A model generated the notes under the pieces. That model saw nothing but the letters and a program-made list of their open reading frames with translations, was not told where the DNA came from and did not search any database. A DNA stretch of 64,000 bases from MFD02979-c5 sp963705385. GTDB lineage: Bacteria > Bacteroidota > Bacteroidia > Cytophagales > Amoebophilaceae. Where the stretch lies: contig OY970075.1 in assembly GCA_963705385.1 (NCBI GenBank), positions 806,001 to 870,000 on the forward strand. The letters run 5' to 3'. A program made the position numbers and the translations under genes. Positions 19,791-30,427 of the stretch are shown here, one piece after another (the first letter of the stretch is position 1; each line of letters begins with the position of its first letter).

Positions 19791-20477
19791 CTAATTATCA
19801 AGCTCCGCGCTTTTTTTACAAAAAGTAGCTCCCGGGGGGGATAGCCATAAAGGACCTTTCCAGTGTATTACCAAGGTGTAAATTAAGGTGGTGGTCCATG
19901 TCCCAATAAGCGCACCTACGTACACATCCTTATAAAAGTGTTGGCAGAGATAAATCCTGGAATAGGCAACTAGTGTAGCTAATAAAAGCATAAGTGCACC
20001 AAGCAAAAAGCGCTTTCTTGGTGCTAGCCAATAAACCAAACAAGCTGCAGTAAAAATGGTGGCTGCATGTCCAGAAGGGAAACTTAAGTGGGTATGGAAG
20101 GAGACACCTTTTACAAGGTGCAAGGACGCATCAGTAGAAAGGGCTACAATAGGCCTGAGTTGGCTTGGAAATAGGATCCGCTTCATTCCCTGAACAATAG
20201 CAGATACTAGAGCGAAACTGCTTACTTCTATTAAGATCGCTCTGTTGTTTTGCTTATTGACCAACAAGATGAACGCCAGGGCGGCGTAGGTTCCCAGGTT
20301 TCCTAAAAAGGTGATATAGTAAAAAAAATAGTCGAACAAGGGATGGTTCAACTGGTTAAGTCTAAGGAGAAGCGCTATCTGGTCGTAGGCTACCCAAGGG
20401 TAGGCACCTAAGAGAAAGATCAAGGCGCATGTTACAAGGAAAAACTTGTTTTCGCGTATAACCAGGGCAAGGCTCAT
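19791..20477 (-). CDS. PAP2-family membrane phosphatase lying between 16S and 23S rRNA genes
   Basis: A 228-residue membrane protein with about six hydrophobic segments. All three PAP2 phosphatase motifs are present: K99-R100...R108-P109 (motif 1), PSGH at 134-137 (motif 2) and SRIYLCQHFYKD at 173-184 (motif 3, with catalytic H180 and D184). The family dephosphorylates phosphatidic acid, undecaprenyl pyrophosphate or lipid A; the likely role here is undecaprenyl-phosphate recycling or lipid phosphate removal, not decidable from sequence. It lies on the same strand as both rRNA genes, about 200 bp after 16S, so rRNA promoter read-through could drive it. Confidence 0.9.
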   Translation of the reverse strand: MSLALVIRENKFFLVTCALIFLLGAYPWVAYDQIALLLRLNQLNHPLFDYFFYYITFLGNLGTYAALAFILLVNKQNNRAILIEVSSFALVSAIVQGMKRILFPSQLRPIVALSTDASLHLVKGVSFHTHLSFPSGHAATIFTAACLVYWLAPRKRFLLGALMLLLATLVAYSRIYLCQHFYKDVYVGALIGTWTTTLIYTLVIHWKGPLWLSPPGATFCKKSAELDN

Positions 20478-20676
20478 TAGCGCAGGTTATCTCAGTTATA
20501 GATGTTCAAAAAAATATTTCGGAGTATGCCTAAAGACTTAGGTAGAAAAATTGGGGAGGTATAATAGGTATAAATCCTGTATATAGCCATGTAGGGAAAT
20601 AATACGGGACTGTGGAAATTCTTGGGATAAATTTTATAAAAAAGATGTAGCGGTAAGTGGAGAGGGCATTTTACTC

Positions 20677-22200
<1,524 letters not shown>

Positions 22201-22216
22201 ATTATAATCATTCGAC

Positions 22217-22234
22217 TATCCCTTTGCAGGGATA
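22217..22234 (-). other. Hairpin in the 16S leader
   Basis: TATCCCT, loop TTGC, AGGGATA: a perfect 7-bp stem about 17 bases upstream of the mature 16S 5' end. Its position in the precursor suggests a processing or antitermination structure; this is inference. Confidence 0.4.
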
Positions 22235-22342
22235 TATCTCTTAAGTAATCGCACCTCTCGCTTTTAGAATGAACTTACCTACTACATCAATCTTATAAAG
22301 AACTTGAGACTTTCGAGGCTTGTACCTCTTCAAATCACTCAG

Positions 22343-22372
22343 CAAAGGTAGCTAATTTTATGATTCATGCAA
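22343..22372 (-). promoter_or_regulatory. Promoter of the 16S rRNA gene (TTG-N19-TACCTTTG)
   Basis: On the minus strand, TTG (22370-22372) and TACCTTTG (22343-22350) are exactly 19 bases apart. This is a full consensus match and lies about 145 bp upstream of the mature 16S end, downstream of tsaB. Confidence 0.78.
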
Positions 22373-22460
22373 GGGTTCTCATTAAAAATATGGACAACTC
22401 TACAAAAAAGCTTACCTGAGTTGTCTGAGCTAACAACTTGCTGCTTGAGCAAATATTTCT

Positions 22461-23150
22461 TTAACTTACTTTATGCTCCAGCGGCCTTCCTTGGAAGGGC
22501 TTTAAATAAGCCGGCTCAAAATAAGCCGAATTTTCAAAAGCTGCTTGCTGAAACTTAAGATAGGCCAGGGAGCCTATATGGTGTGCAGCAGGATAAATAT
22601 GATCAATAAAAAAGGCCTTGCTGTGGTGGGATAAAAAAGGCTTGCACTTCTCAGCGCCATCGCCAAAAAAGATTACTTCATAGTCAGCAAGCCAGCTTTG
22701 GAAGCTATCATTATCAATTACCTGAGGGTACGGCGCTTCTAATACTTTACCATGGGCATCAGCCAACAAACAATATACTTCCATTCTTCGTGCATCAATC
22801 ATGGGGCATAGCAAAGCGCGGCTAGTGTTGTAGGGTTGCATGCCATGGGCCATTGCTTCTAAAGTGTTGATAGCAATCAGGGGAATCTCCAAGGCATAGC
22901 AAAGCCCTTTGGCTGTGGTAGTACCGATCCGCAAGCCTGTATAAGATCCAGGGCCACTGGAAATGGCCACTGCTGCAAGTGCTTTCTTAGTGTAAGGGCT
23001 AATCGCTAATAAGTGCTCAATCGTGAGTATCAGTGATTCAGCGTGAGATTTTTCTACAAGCAGCGTCTGGGTGGCAACCATCTGCGCTTCAAAATAGAGG
23101 GCCACAGAACAAACTTTAGTGGCTGTTTCTATGCTTAAAATTAGTGCCAT
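22461..23150 (-). CDS. tsaB: tRNA threonylcarbamoyladenosine biosynthesis protein TsaB
   Basis: A 229-residue protein of the TsaB (YeaZ) family, an inactive ASKHA-fold partner of TsaD needed to make the universal t6A37 modification in tRNAs reading ANN codons. Family marks are ILSIETATKVCSVAL at the start, KSHAESL (about residues 34-40), and the conserved ISSGPGSYTGLRIGTTTAKGLCY (about 64-86), then PLIAINTLEAM. The length is normal. It ends just upstream of the 16S promoter on the same strand. The start at MALILSIETA fits the family exactly. Confidence 0.94.
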   Translation of the reverse strand: MALILSIETATKVCSVALYFEAQMVATQTLLVEKSHAESLILTIEHLLAISPYTKKALAAVAISSGPGSYTGLRIGTTTAKGLCYALEIPLIAINTLEAMAHGMQPYNTSRALLCPMIDARRMEVYCLLADAHGKVLEAPYPQVIDNDSFQSWLADYEVIFFGDGAEKCKPFLSHHSKAFFIDHIYPAAHHIGSLAYLKFQQAAFENSAYFEPAYLKPFQGRPLEHKVS

Positions 23151-23287
23151 GGGAAAAAATGGTCATTTTGTTAGCAACAATGCGTTACTAAGGATCATTG
23201 ATACTGTTGTATACAGCCTAGCAGCTAAGCTATATAAGCAATTCATTTTTTCATCTAAAAGGTGGTTAAGCATACTGAGGATACAAC

Positions 23288-23548
23288 TTGGTCATGGGGC
23301 TATCCTCTAAGAGGTGGTGCTTTCTTAATCAAGGCTCTTCTTCTTTTTCCTTAGATGCAAAGGCCTACGGTAATGAAGCTAGCTTTGTCAATCATAGGGA
23401 TAATTCCAACGTGGCGAATAAATTCGTTTTTCAGGGCGGTGTTTGGCATATCATTTATGTAGCTGAAAGGAACATTCAAAAAGGCGAGCAGCTTTTTGTA
23501 AGCTATGGAAGTAGCTATCGGGGAAATAGGAATAAACTAGCCTTATAA
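23288..23548 (+). pseudogene. SET-domain protein, C-terminal fragment
   Basis: An 86-codon frame whose last two-thirds match the catalytic C-terminal half of SET lysine methyltransferases: SLDAKAYGNEASFVNHRDNSNV (compare xIDAxxxGNxxRFxNHSxxPN) followed by IIYVAERNIQKGEQLFVSYG (compare ARDIxxGEELxxSYG), which supplies the SAM-binding NH pair and the tyrosine. The N-terminal half (GxG motif) is absent and the upstream 140 bp shows no continuation, so this is probably a remnant. SET proteins in intracellular bacteria can modify host chromatin. It is convergent with the AddB-like gene. Confidence 0.65.
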
Positions 23549-23632
23549 CGCTCTTTGAGGAAAAATTTCTGTACTTTGTTCTACCACCAATGACGAAAAC
23601 TAACTCAAAAGACATTCTTCTAAAGCTAGTGC

Positions 23633-26566
23633 TCAATGTCGCTGACAGATACCTTTATAAGGACAAGAAGAACAGCGCGTTTCGTCAGGGGTCTGGGCAA
23701 AGGGTATAGCAGAGTCAAATAATGACGCTATCGTTTGGCCAAGCCCTTCTTCAAACTCATCCTGATACGAGGTGATATGCTCCATAGGCCTGTAAGTATT
23801 GCTGTCTCTTTCTTTGATAAAGAAACGGGGATCAAACTTTTCTTCAAAGACTTGTCGGGTATTGATGAGGCCAGGCACAATTTTATGAGTAGGTGTAGGA
23901 TAATTTTTTTGGACAAGCCAGACATATAAAAAAGTTTGAAAAGCAGCCTTATTGCGCTTGCTATCTTCTTGATCAAACAAGGCAGGGATGTTCTTCACTT
24001 GCTTTTCATCAAGGCCTGTTTTGTAGTCTAGCACCCGAACTACCCCTTCCTTGAGGTCCACTCGATCAACTGTACCGCGCAACCTTGCGATGGTAGCTTG
24101 ATTTACTTGAGCATCAATACGCAGCTGCCCTTCGTAGGCTGTTTCTAGACTTATAAGCTGAAAAGGTGCATAAGCCTGGTCTATTTTCAGAATCCTTGTT
24201 ACCAGCTTGGTCATAACCGCTTGCGCGATGACATGCTGCCCTTGTAGCTTTAAAAGGTTTTTTTGCCCTTGGTGAAAGGCATGCGCAAAGGTATCCTGGA
24301 TTATGAGTGCCACGCATTTTTGCAAAGCTCTGATATCTTCTTGCTGGATGAGCTGATGCTGCTTTTTCAGTATCAGCTGTGCGTAAAGCTTTTTCATCAC
24401 CTTATGCAGTAGATTGCCAAAAACCAAGCTATTGACTTCTTGTTGGGGCGGCTGTGGTTCTTTGATTTGGGCAATGTATTTAAAATAAAAACGCAGGCTG
24501 CAGTCTAGATAAGTATTCAGGGCAGAGGGTGTCAGGCCCTGGGTGGATCCATTAGGGTGTACGGTAAACTGAGCAAGCTGGTCTAAGACATGTTCTTTTT
24601 TGGGAATCACAATAGGGTGGGCAGTGTGTATATAAGTAGGCTGTACTGCTACATGCTTTTTAATAGCTAGTTTGGATTCGTAGAGCAGCTGCCAAAGGTA
24701 ACGGCTCATCTCCGCTTGTTTGTTGACCGATGTTTGGGTGCTATAGGTGATGTATACATGCTGAGCGCGCTGTAGCAGTCGGTAGAAATGATAGGCATAT
24801 AAGGAAGCCTGGTACTGATCAGCGATAGGCAGTCCATAACCTTTGCGCAAGTTGTAAGGGATAAAGGAGGAGAAACCCATTTGCGCGGGAAAGTGACCTT
24901 CGTTCATCCCCATAATAAAAATGTTGTCAAAATCCAGGTTTTTAGTTTCCATAATACTCAAGATATGTATGCCTGCTAACGATTGATTGGCCAGAGGAAG
25001 GGATGCTGTCCGCATTAATTGTCGGAATAGATGGACAAAGTCTGTGACCTTGCTTAAGGGGTGTGCAAGGGTTGTCCGAAGACTACTAAGCTGCTGAAGG
25101 AGCTGCTGTAGCGCTTGCTTTTCTATGGGAAGCATGGGTGACTCGGCTAGTTTTGCATGCGTGTTAATAGCCTGTAGTCCTCCAAGCAAGTATTGAAGGA
25201 TATCTTCTTTTGGATCCAAAGCCTTAAAAAGTGCCTGATACAAAGTACTTTGGTTAACCAAGTCTGCCTGTGCTACATAGCCAGCCTTTGTCTCACGAAT
25301 ATGGTGAATAGTATGCTGCGCCAGTTTTTGATCACAACCTAGCACGTGTGGGTGGCTAAGTATAGCAAGCACTTGTTGAGTAGCGAGGTAGCCTAGCAGG
25401 TTTGGCTCGTGGGTGACAGCTACTTGTAAATCAAGCAGATGCTCGACTAGGCGATAGATGGCAGTACTTTTTACTGGATACTCGATAGTGATATTCACCT
25501 GGTTAAGCTCCAAAGGTAATGCATGGAGTAGCGGTAAGAATAATTGCTCATTGGCAACAACGATAGCTGTTTTGTTGGGCTTAAAAGCTGCCCCCTGTAT
25601 ATCAATCAGTGCTTGGAGCTGTGTGCCAATCACCTGTGCTTGTCCTACCTCAGAGGCTACAGCAGTGAGCTCAATGTGCTTAGAAGGATCTTCTAGGCGC
25701 TTGGGTAAAGGCTGAGGGAAGCTTGTCCTAAAGTGAGGTTGATACTGGTAGGTTCTGAGATAATCACCTGCCTCCTGGCGCACATCTTCTATATAGTAGG
25801 CATCTAAGTCCCAATAAAAGTCTGTAGGTACATTTTCCTTACACCAGGCCAATATTTTTTCTTCAACAGGACTGAGTGCATTAAAGCCTGCAAAGATCAG
25901 GTGCCGATGGTTAACCTTTAAGGTACCTTGTGTAAGACCTTCGTAAATGCTTCTGTAACACAGGCCCTGATAGCCTATCCCTTGAACTTGTAGGTCTTTT
26001 TTAAAGTACTCGTAGACCCTAGGAAGTAACTTCCATAGTTGTAAAAACTCTCGCTGATGGTTAGAAACGCGTTCCTCAAAGCTTTTCCAAAAAGATTGTA
26101 TGGCTGTTCGTTGGGCTTCAGTAAGGTAGTCGTAAGACTGGCTGAGTTGTTTTTGTTTACTCAGGTTGGTAAAAAGGTGCGCTGCATCTACCAGGTACTT
26201 GTCAATTACATCAAAGTCTTGTAGCAGCATGGCTCCCCAAAAGTAGAACTGCTCAAAAGATTCCTCACGAGGCTGTAATGTCTGGAAAGCCTGGTAAAGG
26301 GCATAGGTCAAGGGCAATGAAGACGCTTGCCGTAAGGGGCTAAGCTGTTGCATAAAGCCTTCTATACTTAATATCTGTGGTGACCAGATAGGTTGGGTAA
26401 TTGGGGCAGCTAAAAATTGCTTAAAAACCATGCCTGCGCGCCCATGAGGCAAGACAACGGTCAGCTCGTTGTGATGGCCATACTGTGTATAAAGTTGGGC
26501 TGCTAATTCTTCTAAAAAAGATAGTTGCGAAGACATAGTGGGCGTCTGAAGAGAGGCGTTAGTCAA
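23633..26566 (-). CDS. AddB-like helicase/PD-(D/E)XK nuclease
   Basis: A 977-residue protein resembling the AddB family of double-strand-break processing enzymes. The N-terminal half has helicase-like features (VVLPHGRAGMVFKQFL near residue 38, in place of a strict Walker A). Residues about 550-620 include IMETKNLDFDNIFIMGMNEGHFP, typical of the UvrD-like second half. The C-terminal 280 residues are a PD-(D/E)XK nuclease: LTPSALNTYLDCSLRFYF (first cysteine of the iron-sulfur cluster), VRVLDYKTG (catalytic DxK) and the terminal CSSCPYKGIC. The enzyme likely works with an AddA-type partner not in this window. Its first 8 bp overlap the upstream CheD-like gene. An internal ATG at residue 11 (MSSQLSFLEEL) is an alternative start. 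Confidence 0.85.
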   Translation of the reverse strand: MTNASLQTPTMSSQLSFLEELAAQLYTQYGHHNELTVVLPHGRAGMVFKQFLAAPITQPIWSPQILSIEGFMQQLSPLRQASSLPLTYALYQAFQTLQPREESFEQFYFWGAMLLQDFDVIDKYLVDAAHLFTNLSKQKQLSQSYDYLTEAQRTAIQSFWKSFEERVSNHQREFLQLWKLLPRVYEYFKKDLQVQGIGYQGLCYRSIYEGLTQGTLKVNHRHLIFAGFNALSPVEEKILAWCKENVPTDFYWDLDAYYIEDVRQEAGDYLRTYQYQPHFRTSFPQPLPKRLEDPSKHIELTAVASEVGQAQVIGTQLQALIDIQGAAFKPNKTAIVVANEQLFLPLLHALPLELNQVNITIEYPVKSTAIYRLVEHLLDLQVAVTHEPNLLGYLATQQVLAILSHPHVLGCDQKLAQHTIHHIRETKAGYVAQADLVNQSTLYQALFKALDPKEDILQYLLGGLQAINTHAKLAESPMLPIEKQALQQLLQQLSSLRTTLAHPLSKVTDFVHLFRQLMRTASLPLANQSLAGIHILSIMETKNLDFDNIFIMGMNEGHFPAQMGFSSFIPYNLRKGYGLPIADQYQASLYAYHFYRLLQRAQHVYITYSTQTSVNKQAEMSRYLWQLLYESKLAIKKHVAVQPTYIHTAHPIVIPKKEHVLDQLAQFTVHPNGSTQGLTPSALNTYLDCSLRFYFKYIAQIKEPQPPQQEVNSLVFGNLLHKVMKKLYAQLILKKQHQLIQQEDIRALQKCVALIIQDTFAHAFHQGQKNLLKLQGQHVIAQAVMTKLVTRILKIDQAYAPFQLISLETAYEGQLRIDAQVNQATIARLRGTVDRVDLKEGVVRVLDYKTGLDEKQVKNIPALFDQEDSKRNKAAFQTFLYVWLVQKNYPTPTHKIVPGLINTRQVFEEKFDPRFFIKERDSNTYRPMEHITSYQDEFEEGLGQTIASLFDSAIPFAQTPDETRCSSCPYKGICQRH

Positions 26567-27377
26567 TAGGTATGATATCTACAGTGGTATCTAAGGCAGG
26601 GAAAAACTCTTTTCTGCATCGTTTGATTACTCGAAAAGAAGGATGTGATACTACTCCAGTTTTACAGTTTAATTGTACACTGCCTTCACTCATTTCACCC
26701 CAAAAATCATGTCGGATACCCCACTCATGACGACAGAAGATGGCGATGGGGCTTATCCCAAAGAGTCTTAAGAAGGTCTTGTAGAAAACTAAATGGGCTG
26801 GATCGCCGCTTGACAAAGTAAACTGAAGGCCAGTGATATGCTGTCCTGGCTCCATCAGATTACAGATGACTTGCTGGATGTAGAATTTGGGGGTAGCTGC
26901 TGGATCTTCTAGTCCTTCCTCTATGAATCTAGAATTTCTGTAAGCAAAATGAGCCAGGCATCCTTTTTGTGTATTTGGATTATTGATAGTCATGGCTGTG
27001 CAGTAAGAGATATTGCCTGTTAGCAAGAAGTATTTTTCATCTCGTGCGCTTGCAAATCCAATTTTTCTTTCTGGAATGAGGTGCGAACAGCGAATAATAC
27101 AATCTTCTCGCTTTCTATTGGCAAATGCTTTGTCTGTACCAAACATGTTTTCTGCTGTAGTAGGTCCGTTTGCATTTCCTGACACCTCAGCAGCCAGCAG
27201 GAATACTCGAAACAGACTTTTATAGGCTTGAGGCACGGGATGGCGTACATCAAACATAACAAAAGCATCTTCTGTAACACTGGCCAACTCCTCCATGATC
27301 ATTTTGACTGCCTTTTGTATTGTAAGCGCTAGGGCTTCATTTCTTTTCAGGGCTAGTGCCTGTGCCCTTTTGATCAT
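26559..27377 (-). CDS. Unknown protein with CheD-like cysteine deamidase features
   Basis: A 272-residue protein that I do not recognise with certainty. Residues 115-145 (YFLLTGNISYCTAM...KGCLAHF) resemble the active-site region of CheD-type glutamine deamidases (LGSCVAVxLxD...GGMAHF): C126 and H143 are 17 residues apart, as are Cys27 and His44 in the well-studied Thermotoga CheD. The following part (FYIQQVICNLMEPG..., FLRLFGI, GSVQLNCKTGVV) parallels the CheD order of a helix, FGG-like strand and TG motif. No chemotaxis genes are nearby. It overlaps the AddB-like gene by 8 bp and may be cotranscribed with it. It could be a deamidase acting on host or bacterial proteins, or a fold coincidence. 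Confidence 0.45.
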   Translation of the reverse strand: MIKRAQALALKRNEALALTIQKAVKMIMEELASVTEDAFVMFDVRHPVPQAYKSLFRVFLLAAEVSGNANGPTTAENMFGTDKAFANRKREDCIIRCSHLIPERKIGFASARDEKYFLLTGNISYCTAMTINNPNTQKGCLAHFAYRNSRFIEEGLEDPAATPKFYIQQVICNLMEPGQHITGLQFTLSSGDPAHLVFYKTFLRLFGISPIAIFCRHEWGIRHDFWGEMSEGSVQLNCKTGVVSHPSFRVIKRCRKEFFPALDTTVDIIPID

Positions 27378-27653
27378 CTCTTTTTGAAATGAGGTATCAA
27401 GGTCCTATTCCTTTTTACCAGAGAACTGGCATAATTGCTTGAAGATTTTCTTCATTGTGTGTTCAAGCATGGCTGCTAACAAAAAACTTTATGCTTGGCT
27501 AAGCACAGAAAAGATACATTATTTCCTAGCTGGAAAGGTCGTTAATCATTGCCTAGAGATACGATTCAAGGTATTGGGTAACTTGTTGAATAAATTTTAG
27601 AAGATCGGTTGAATAATAAACGCGCTTAGTGTTTTCTAAATGGTTCAATACGC

Positions 27654-27712
27654 TACTTTTGCAACATATTCAATTGGCTTGGCATAGCATCACTAAGGCG
27701 CCTATAGATTTG
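27654..27712 (+). promoter_or_regulatory. Candidate promoters upstream of the first pnuC
   Basis: Two plus-strand matches to the -7 box lie here: TACTTTTG (27654-27661) and TAGATTTG (27705-27712, 26 bp before the ATG). Neither has a TTG at the preferred 19-base spacing, so both are weak. The remaining gap from 27378 holds no other supportable feature. Confidence 0.3.
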
Positions 27713-27737
27713 GCAACCTAATAACATCATAATTAAC

Positions 27738-28328
27738 ATGCAGCTTAGCTCTCTCCAGTTATTGGGTGTCATTTTGGCAATAACCATTATCTGGTTAGAT
27801 ACGCAAGAAAATGTGTTGGCGCGTCCTTTAAGCCTGATAGGTACAGTGATGGCACTTTTTGTCTACTACCCTGCAGGACTTTACGCCAAATGCTTGCTTA
27901 ACTGCATCTACGTTGTTTTGAATATCTATGGCTGGTATCAGTGGTCATATGGCGGTAAGAATAAAACCTCTTTGCAGATAAGCAAAACAAATCCTCGCAT
28001 CTTGGCCTTCATGTTGCTGACTGATATTTTAGGTGCCTTTGCTTTGGGCAATTTTCTACACCGATTCTCTAATGCTGATTTGGCTTATTGGGACTCATTG
28101 CATACGGTTTTGTGCCTCGCAGCCCAATGGCTGTTGGTAAGAAAAAAATTAGAAAGTTGGATTGTATGGATAATAGCAGATATGCTCTACACTGTAGTAT
28201 GTTATTACAAAGCACTCTATCTATTCAGTGCCTTACATGCTTTTTATATCATTATGGCCATACATGGGTATCGTTCTTGGCATAAGTCTTACCTCAATCG
28301 AACAGCAATTACGAACCAGGCCCTCTAA
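27738..28328 (+). CDS. pnuC: PnuC-family vitamin transporter (copy 1)
   Basis: A 196-residue membrane protein with about seven hydrophobic segments. PnuC marks are IYGWYQWSYGG (about residues 62-72, the substrate-side aromatic motif) and the C-terminal helix WIVWIIADMLYTVVCYYKALYLFSALHAFYIIMAIHGYRSW, with the terminal GYRxWxKSY. PnuC proteins import nicotinamide riboside; related PnuT and PnuX import thiamine and riboflavin, so the exact substrate is open. For an organism with reduced biosynthesis, NAD precursor import from the host is plausible. A paralogue follows 148 bp downstream on the same strand. Confidence 0.88.
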   Translation: MQLSSLQLLGVILAITIIWLDTQENVLARPLSLIGTVMALFVYYPAGLYAKCLLNCIYVVLNIYGWYQWSYGGKNKTSLQISKTNPRILAFMLLTDILGAFALGNFLHRFSNADLAYWDSLHTVLCLAAQWLLVRKKLESWIVWIIADMLYTVVCYYKALYLFSALHAFYIIMAIHGYRSWHKSYLNRTAITNQAL

Positions 28329-28476
28329 GAAGATTAGGACAGTGAGTGAGGCGAGCGCGAGACTATGGTCAAACAAAAGTGAAGTGCCTTGCAGAAAAAT
28401 GTTCCGGTAAATTAGAAACGATGCTTTAAAGATATATGACGCTTCAACCAGAGGGTGTTATTAACAAAAAGCAAGG

Positions 28477-29052
28477 GTGAAACTTATTAACTTCGAGTTG
28501 CTCAGTGCTGTACTTGCTGTTACAGCTGCATTTCTGGATACGCGTGAACAGGTCGTTGCCCGTCCGTTGAGTATCCTGTCCACCTTAGCAGGACTCTTAG
28601 TCTACTTAAAGGTAGGGCTCTACGCTAGCTTCTTGCTCGATATCATTTACATTTTCCTGGACCTGTATGGATGGCATCATTGGCTATATGGTAACAAAGA
28701 CAAAACACCACTAAGCCTAAGTAAAATTGGCACCAAACTGCTTGTCACACTGTTATTAATTGGTTCTGCAGGGGCGCTGTCTTTAGGCTGTTTACTAGAT
28801 CAGTTCTCTGATGCTGATTTAGTTTATTTAGACTCAACCAACGCAACTTTCTATCTGATAGCGTACTGGATGTTGATGAAGAAAAAGCTAGAAGGGTGGA
28901 TATTGATATTTTTTCTCGATGCTTATTATGCAGCCATTTGTTACTATAAAGCGCTTTATATCTTTAGTATCCAGCACCTTATTTTTGTCTTCTTGGCTGT
29001 ATATGGCTATAACGCTTGGCGCAAGTCGTACTTAAGGAAAAAAGCACTATGA
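28477..29052 (+). CDS. pnuC: PnuC-family vitamin transporter (copy 2)
   Basis: A 191-residue paralogue of the preceding gene with the same layout: LDTREQVVARPLSILSTLAGLLVY at the N-terminus (compare LDTQENVLARPLSLIGTVMALFVY in copy 1), LYGWHHWLYG in place of IYGWYQWSYG, and the C-terminal LDAYYAAICYYKALYIFSIQH followed by YGYNAWRKSY. The start codon is GTG. The two copies diverge most in the substrate motif (YQW against HHW), consistent with different substrate preferences after tandem duplication. It is convergent with xerD, 39 bp apart. Confidence 0.87.
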   Translation: MKLINFELLSAVLAVTAAFLDTREQVVARPLSILSTLAGLLVYLKVGLYASFLLDIIYIFLDLYGWHHWLYGNKDKTPLSLSKIGTKLLVTLLLIGSAGALSLGCLLDQFSDADLVYLDSTNATFYLIAYWMLMKKKLEGWILIFFLDAYYAAICYYKALYIFSIQHLIFVFLAVYGYNAWRKSYLRKKAL

Positions 29053-29091
29053 ATGCTCCTTTTACGACAGCCGCCGTACTTAACCCTCCCG

Positions 29092-29991
29092 CTAACTTCG
29101 TGGATGAAAATCTTGGATCACCTGCTTAAGGTAGTACTTGTCCAAATGGGTATAAATCTCTGTCGTGGTAATAGACTCATGTCCTAGCATTGCTTGCACT
29201 GCCCGCAGGTCTGCCCCTCCCTCCATGAGATGTGTAGCAAAAGAGTGCCGAAAGGTATGGGGACTTACTTCTTTTTTTAAACCGATTTTATGAGCTAGCT
29301 CTTTGACAATCAAAAAGACCATACTGCGTGTCAGCTTGCTGCCGGCTCTGTTTAAGAAAACATGATTGGCAAAGGCTTTTTGAATAGGAAGGTGGCGCCT
29401 TAGCTCTTCTACATAAATATGAATATACTTCAAGGCCACCTGTCCTATAGGGACTAGACGCTCCTTACTGCCCTTGCCAATAACACGTATAAATTCCTCA
29501 TCAGCATATACATGGCCAAGCTTTAATTCTATGAGCTCAGAGATACGAAGCCCTGCACTGTACAGCGTTTCTAGAATTGCTCTGTTACGCATACCTGTTG
29601 GCTTAGAATGGTCGATTGCATTGAAAAGCGCTTCGATCTCATACACCTCTAAGGTATGCGGTAGCTTGCGGCTTACCTTAGGGCTTTCTAAGAGGGCAAC
29701 GGGGTTTTGGGTGAGGTGTTCTTCCAATAAAAGAAACTTATAAAACGCTCTGAGGGATGAAAGCATGCGTGCCTGGCTCGTAGCGCGTATACCTGACAAA
29801 TGGAGGTGACTTAGAAACGCTTGTAAGTGTGCTGTCTCTACTGCTAGGGGCTGGCTGTTGGGTTGATTGATTTGAAGGAACCGCCACAGTTGTTTTACAT
29901 CTTGCAGGTAAGCTGCCACAGAATGAGGTGATAAAGAGCGCTCTAGGCGCAAATAGGTTTCAAACTGTTTTAGTAGTACTTCCCAGGTCAA
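29092..29991 (-). CDS. xerD: Tyrosine recombinase XerD
   Basis: A 299-residue protein, normal for XerC/XerD. It has an N-terminal SAM-like DNA-binding domain (FETYLRLERSLSPHSVAAY) and a catalytic domain with the full set of residues: Arg in SAGLRISELIEL, Lys in GKGSKERLVPIG, HTFRHSFATHLMEGGADLRAVQ, LGH, and the nucleophile Tyr in TEIYTHLDKYYL. The enzyme resolves chromosome dimers at dif. The motif TTTEIYTH and the MLGH spacing favour XerD over phage integrases, and no phage genes flank it. The 3' end is close to pnuC copy 2 in convergent orientation. Confidence 0.93.
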   Translation of the reverse strand: MTWEVLLKQFETYLRLERSLSPHSVAAYLQDVKQLWRFLQINQPNSQPLAVETAHLQAFLSHLHLSGIRATSQARMLSSLRAFYKFLLLEEHLTQNPVALLESPKVSRKLPHTLEVYEIEALFNAIDHSKPTGMRNRAILETLYSAGLRISELIELKLGHVYADEEFIRVIGKGSKERLVPIGQVALKYIHIYVEELRRHLPIQKAFANHVFLNRAGSKLTRSMVFLIVKELAHKIGLKKEVSPHTFRHSFATHLMEGGADLRAVQAMLGHESITTTEIYTHLDKYYLKQVIQDFHPRS

Positions 29992-30176
29992 CTTCTAGAA
30001 CTTTATCTTTGGCTAATTGATGCGGTGATACCTAGAAATCAGCGTTTTGTATAAAAACCCTATAACCTACCTCAAGGTAACTATATGCTGCCTTATTCCC
30101 ACTCCTTAACATAAAAAAATTGGGGTTCAATAGGGCTTGTTAGCTTTCATAGGATAACCCCGAAATAGAACAATCA

Positions 30177-30207
30177 TTGATGAACTACTGTACATGCATT
30201 AGCTTTG
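30177..30207 (+). promoter_or_regulatory. Promoter candidate for the MFS transporter (TTG-N20-TAGCTTTG)
   Basis: TTG (30177-30179) and TAGCTTTG (30200-30207) on the plus strand, spacing 20 instead of 19. It lies about 225 bp before the chosen MFS start. The gap 29992-30396 contains nothing else that I can support. Confidence 0.45.
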
Positions 30208-30427
30208 TTTACTCATTTTTACTCATCACCCCTATCACAGACATACAAGCAAGGAGATGCATCAAAGACATCAGGGAGTATGCTATTGCCAATAAGTCTT
30301 ACGGTACAGGCACACGCTGCCTATCGACTTTCTGGCTACGTGCTTGGGAAGCTGCAAGGCTATTTTGGACACAGAAGTTTATAGCGCTCCTATGGGGTGA
30401 TCAGCAAATATATTGGTTTGGAGATAT

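Noticed and set aside
27469..27600. 43-codon plus-strand frame (MAANKKLYAWLSTEKIHYFL...)
   Set aside because: It reads like a protein, but a 43-codon frame is expected by chance, and no start signal or relative is known to me.
29092..29991. XerD as an integrase of a mobile element
   Set aside because: Length and motifs fit the housekeeping XerD, and no attachment-site duplication or phage genes flank it.
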